Below, piece by piece: positions 63,057-64,000 of a stretch of 64,000 nucleotides of DNA. The number at the start of each line of letters is the position of its first letter. Position 1 is the first letter of the stretch. The stretch is from Accumulibacter jenkinsii. GTDB taxonomy: Bacteria; Pseudomonadota; Gammaproteobacteria; Burkholderiales; Rhodocyclaceae. The position numbers and the translations under genes were made by a program. Under the pieces are notes generated by a model. The model was not told the DNA's origin and did no database searches. It saw only the letters and a list, made by a program, of their open reading frames with translations. The stretch is taken from NCBI GenBank assembly GCA_036625225.1, contig JAZKUF010000001.1, positions 1,736,001 through 1,800,000 of the forward strand, read 5' to 3'.

Positions 63057-64000
63057 ATGACCCATAAACAAAACAAGCAGTCAAAGCGGAAAAGGAAGTG
63101 GACCCGTTTAAAGCCAGATGAGGTAATTAGGGGCGGCCCTTTATCAATTGCGCGATATGGTCGATTTATCCAGTTCTCCAACCATGCAACGACAGAAGAA
63201 CACAATGCATTCCGCGCTACGGTTGCCGCAGAAAATCCAAAAATTCTTGCGAACTTAGCAAGGAAGATATCAGACATTCAAGACCGCATTGCCAAGTATG
63301 ACCCAGTGGAGCTGATGCACAGGGCGGCCTATGAAATCATGCCCCTCTTTTTAAAGCACCAATCGGAAAGCGAATACTCCTCAGAGGAGGCACGAGTTCT
63401 TCCTGGGATCGAGTATATTCAATACCTCATTGCCCGAACCGAACCGAATTTAACTGGCGCCACGGTGTCCGAAAAAGAATGGCAAGAATTATGGGTAGCG
63501 GTAGATGAAGCACTACAATTAACCGGTCAGTATCTCTTTACGCGCCGCACGAGTAACCCGCCATCGCCCATGGATGAGCTGAGGTTTTACCTTGACCATG
63601 CGCGGCTTGGAATCCGCATGCATCGGTATCAGGCACTCCAAACAGAATATTGGGAAGATTCCTTTAAACCGTACGATACCTGGCTCCGTGCCATCCTCAA
63701 AATTGGTGCTGACGATATGATCAAAGGATTCCTAGATATTCAGGAGTACTTTAAGACGGGGACTTTAAAAAGATACCAGGATTTGAAGGAAGCCCAAGAG
63801 AAGCTCGCAATGGAGCTTGCGGCGCGAGGGTATAGGATCGATCCAGACGGCCCGCCCGAAGAGGTAGAACGAACCAAGGTCGCTATGGCTTCCGGTTCGT
63901 TTCAGAGCTTATACGATGACGTTCAAGAAAAAGCGCGGCTCACTCTCACACCTACGATCTTCGATATCACGTCCCTGACGGCACTACCCCAGCCTGTGCT
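63057..64000 (+). CDS. Unrecognised protein, runs off the right edge
   Basis: An open frame from ATG 63057 to the window end, at least 314 residues (an ATG at 63021 is in another context and less likely). It begins with a very basic stretch (MTHKQNKQSKRKRKWTRLKP), then a helical, aromatic-rich body (FYLDHARLGIRMHRYQAL; YDTWLRAILKIGADDMIKGFLDIQEYF). No family recognised. Codon use is AT-richer than the host. It follows the second recombinase and may be island cargo. Confidence 0.7.
   Translation, partial: MTHKQNKQSKRKRKWTRLKPDEVIRGGPLSIARYGRFIQFSNHATTEEHNAFRATVAAENPKILANLARKISDIQDRIAKYDPVELMHRAAYEIMPLFLKHQSESEYSSEEARVLPGIEYIQYLIARTEPNLTGATVSEKEWQELWVAVDEALQLTGQYLFTRRTSNPPSPMDELRFYLDHARLGIRMHRYQALQTEYWEDSFKPYDTWLRAILKIGADDMIKGFLDIQEYFKTGTLKRYQDLKEAQEKLAMELAARGYRIDPDGPPEEVERTKVAMASGSFQSLYDDVQEKARLTLTPTIFDITSLTALPQPV

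Larger units (their letters stand above)
48786..64000. mobile_element. Genomic island inserted in comM (right end beyond window)
   Basis: Begins at the comM break and extends past the window. The first gene is a serine recombinase reading toward the junction, as usual for such integrases. The cargo has an immunity-type regulator pair, CBASS, a methyltransferase, ArdC, a RuvC-like protein, an ATPase and a second serine recombinase. Its base composition drops toward the right (more AT-rich from ~58400), which may mark a second nested element. The comM 3' half is not found in the window. Confidence 0.8.

Overview
The window is GC-rich chromosomal DNA, most likely from a betaproteobacterium of the Rhodocyclales type. 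This is inferred from the glnK-amtB-TorF-type porin block, ubiK, comM and general codon character; no rRNA is present to confirm it. The conserved backbone is cut repeatedly by mobile DNA, and the exact boundaries of most insertions can be read from the sequence.

Layout. (1) 1-12786: a type I-C CRISPR-Cas locus (cas3 end, cas5, cas8c, cas7, cas4, cas1, cas2) and an array of 51 identical 37-bp repeats. cas7 is split by a 2448-bp IS66-family element with an 8-bp target duplication; removing the element restores cas7 exactly. An orphan antitoxin-like gene sits between cas7 and cas4. (2) 13274-17928: a DedA-type membrane domain fused to a flavin disulfide oxidoreductase, a DUF3047 protein, a DUF2064 glycosyltransferase-like protein and a DUF4124 protein. 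(3) 18154-35806: a 17.6-kb integrative element in tRNA-Lys(CTT), bounded by 48-bp direct repeats, with integrase, AlpA-like regulator and type I restriction-modification genes. Near its left end lies a 6.1-kb module bounded by its own 49-bp direct repeats. That module encodes a family B DNA polymerase with the KTRG signature of primer-independent polymerases (piPolB), a second tyrosine recombinase and an unrecognised DNA-binding-like protein: a compact pipolin apparently nested in another element.

(4) 36144-47167: glnK-amtB and a porin gene. amtB is split by an 8308-bp miniature Mu-like element (36309-44616) with a 5-bp target duplication. It carries repressor, Ner-like, MuA, MuB, GemA and Mor-like genes and a Mu I-like gene, but no terminase, portal, capsid or tail genes. 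(5) 47408-48793: ubiK and the front of comM, truncated by an island. (6) 48786 to the window end: the comM island. It holds a serine recombinase (split by a second copy of the same IS66 element, inverted), an XRE/ImmA regulatory pair, a two-gene CBASS (Cap15-like effector plus CD-NTase), an MT-A70 methyltransferase, an ArdC antirestriction protein, a RuvC-like protein, a P-loop ATPase, a second large serine recombinase with AT-hook-like repeats, and an unrecognised gene running off the edge.

How they work together. The window is a stack of defence and counter-defence on mobile carriers: CRISPR I-C (probably interference-dead because the backbone gene is broken), type I restriction-modification on the tRNA element, and CBASS with ArdC on the comM island. 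Host functions likely lost are ammonium transport (amtB) and the ComM transformation helicase. IS66 also broke the integrase next to the comM junction, so the island may be locked in place unless the second recombinase acts.
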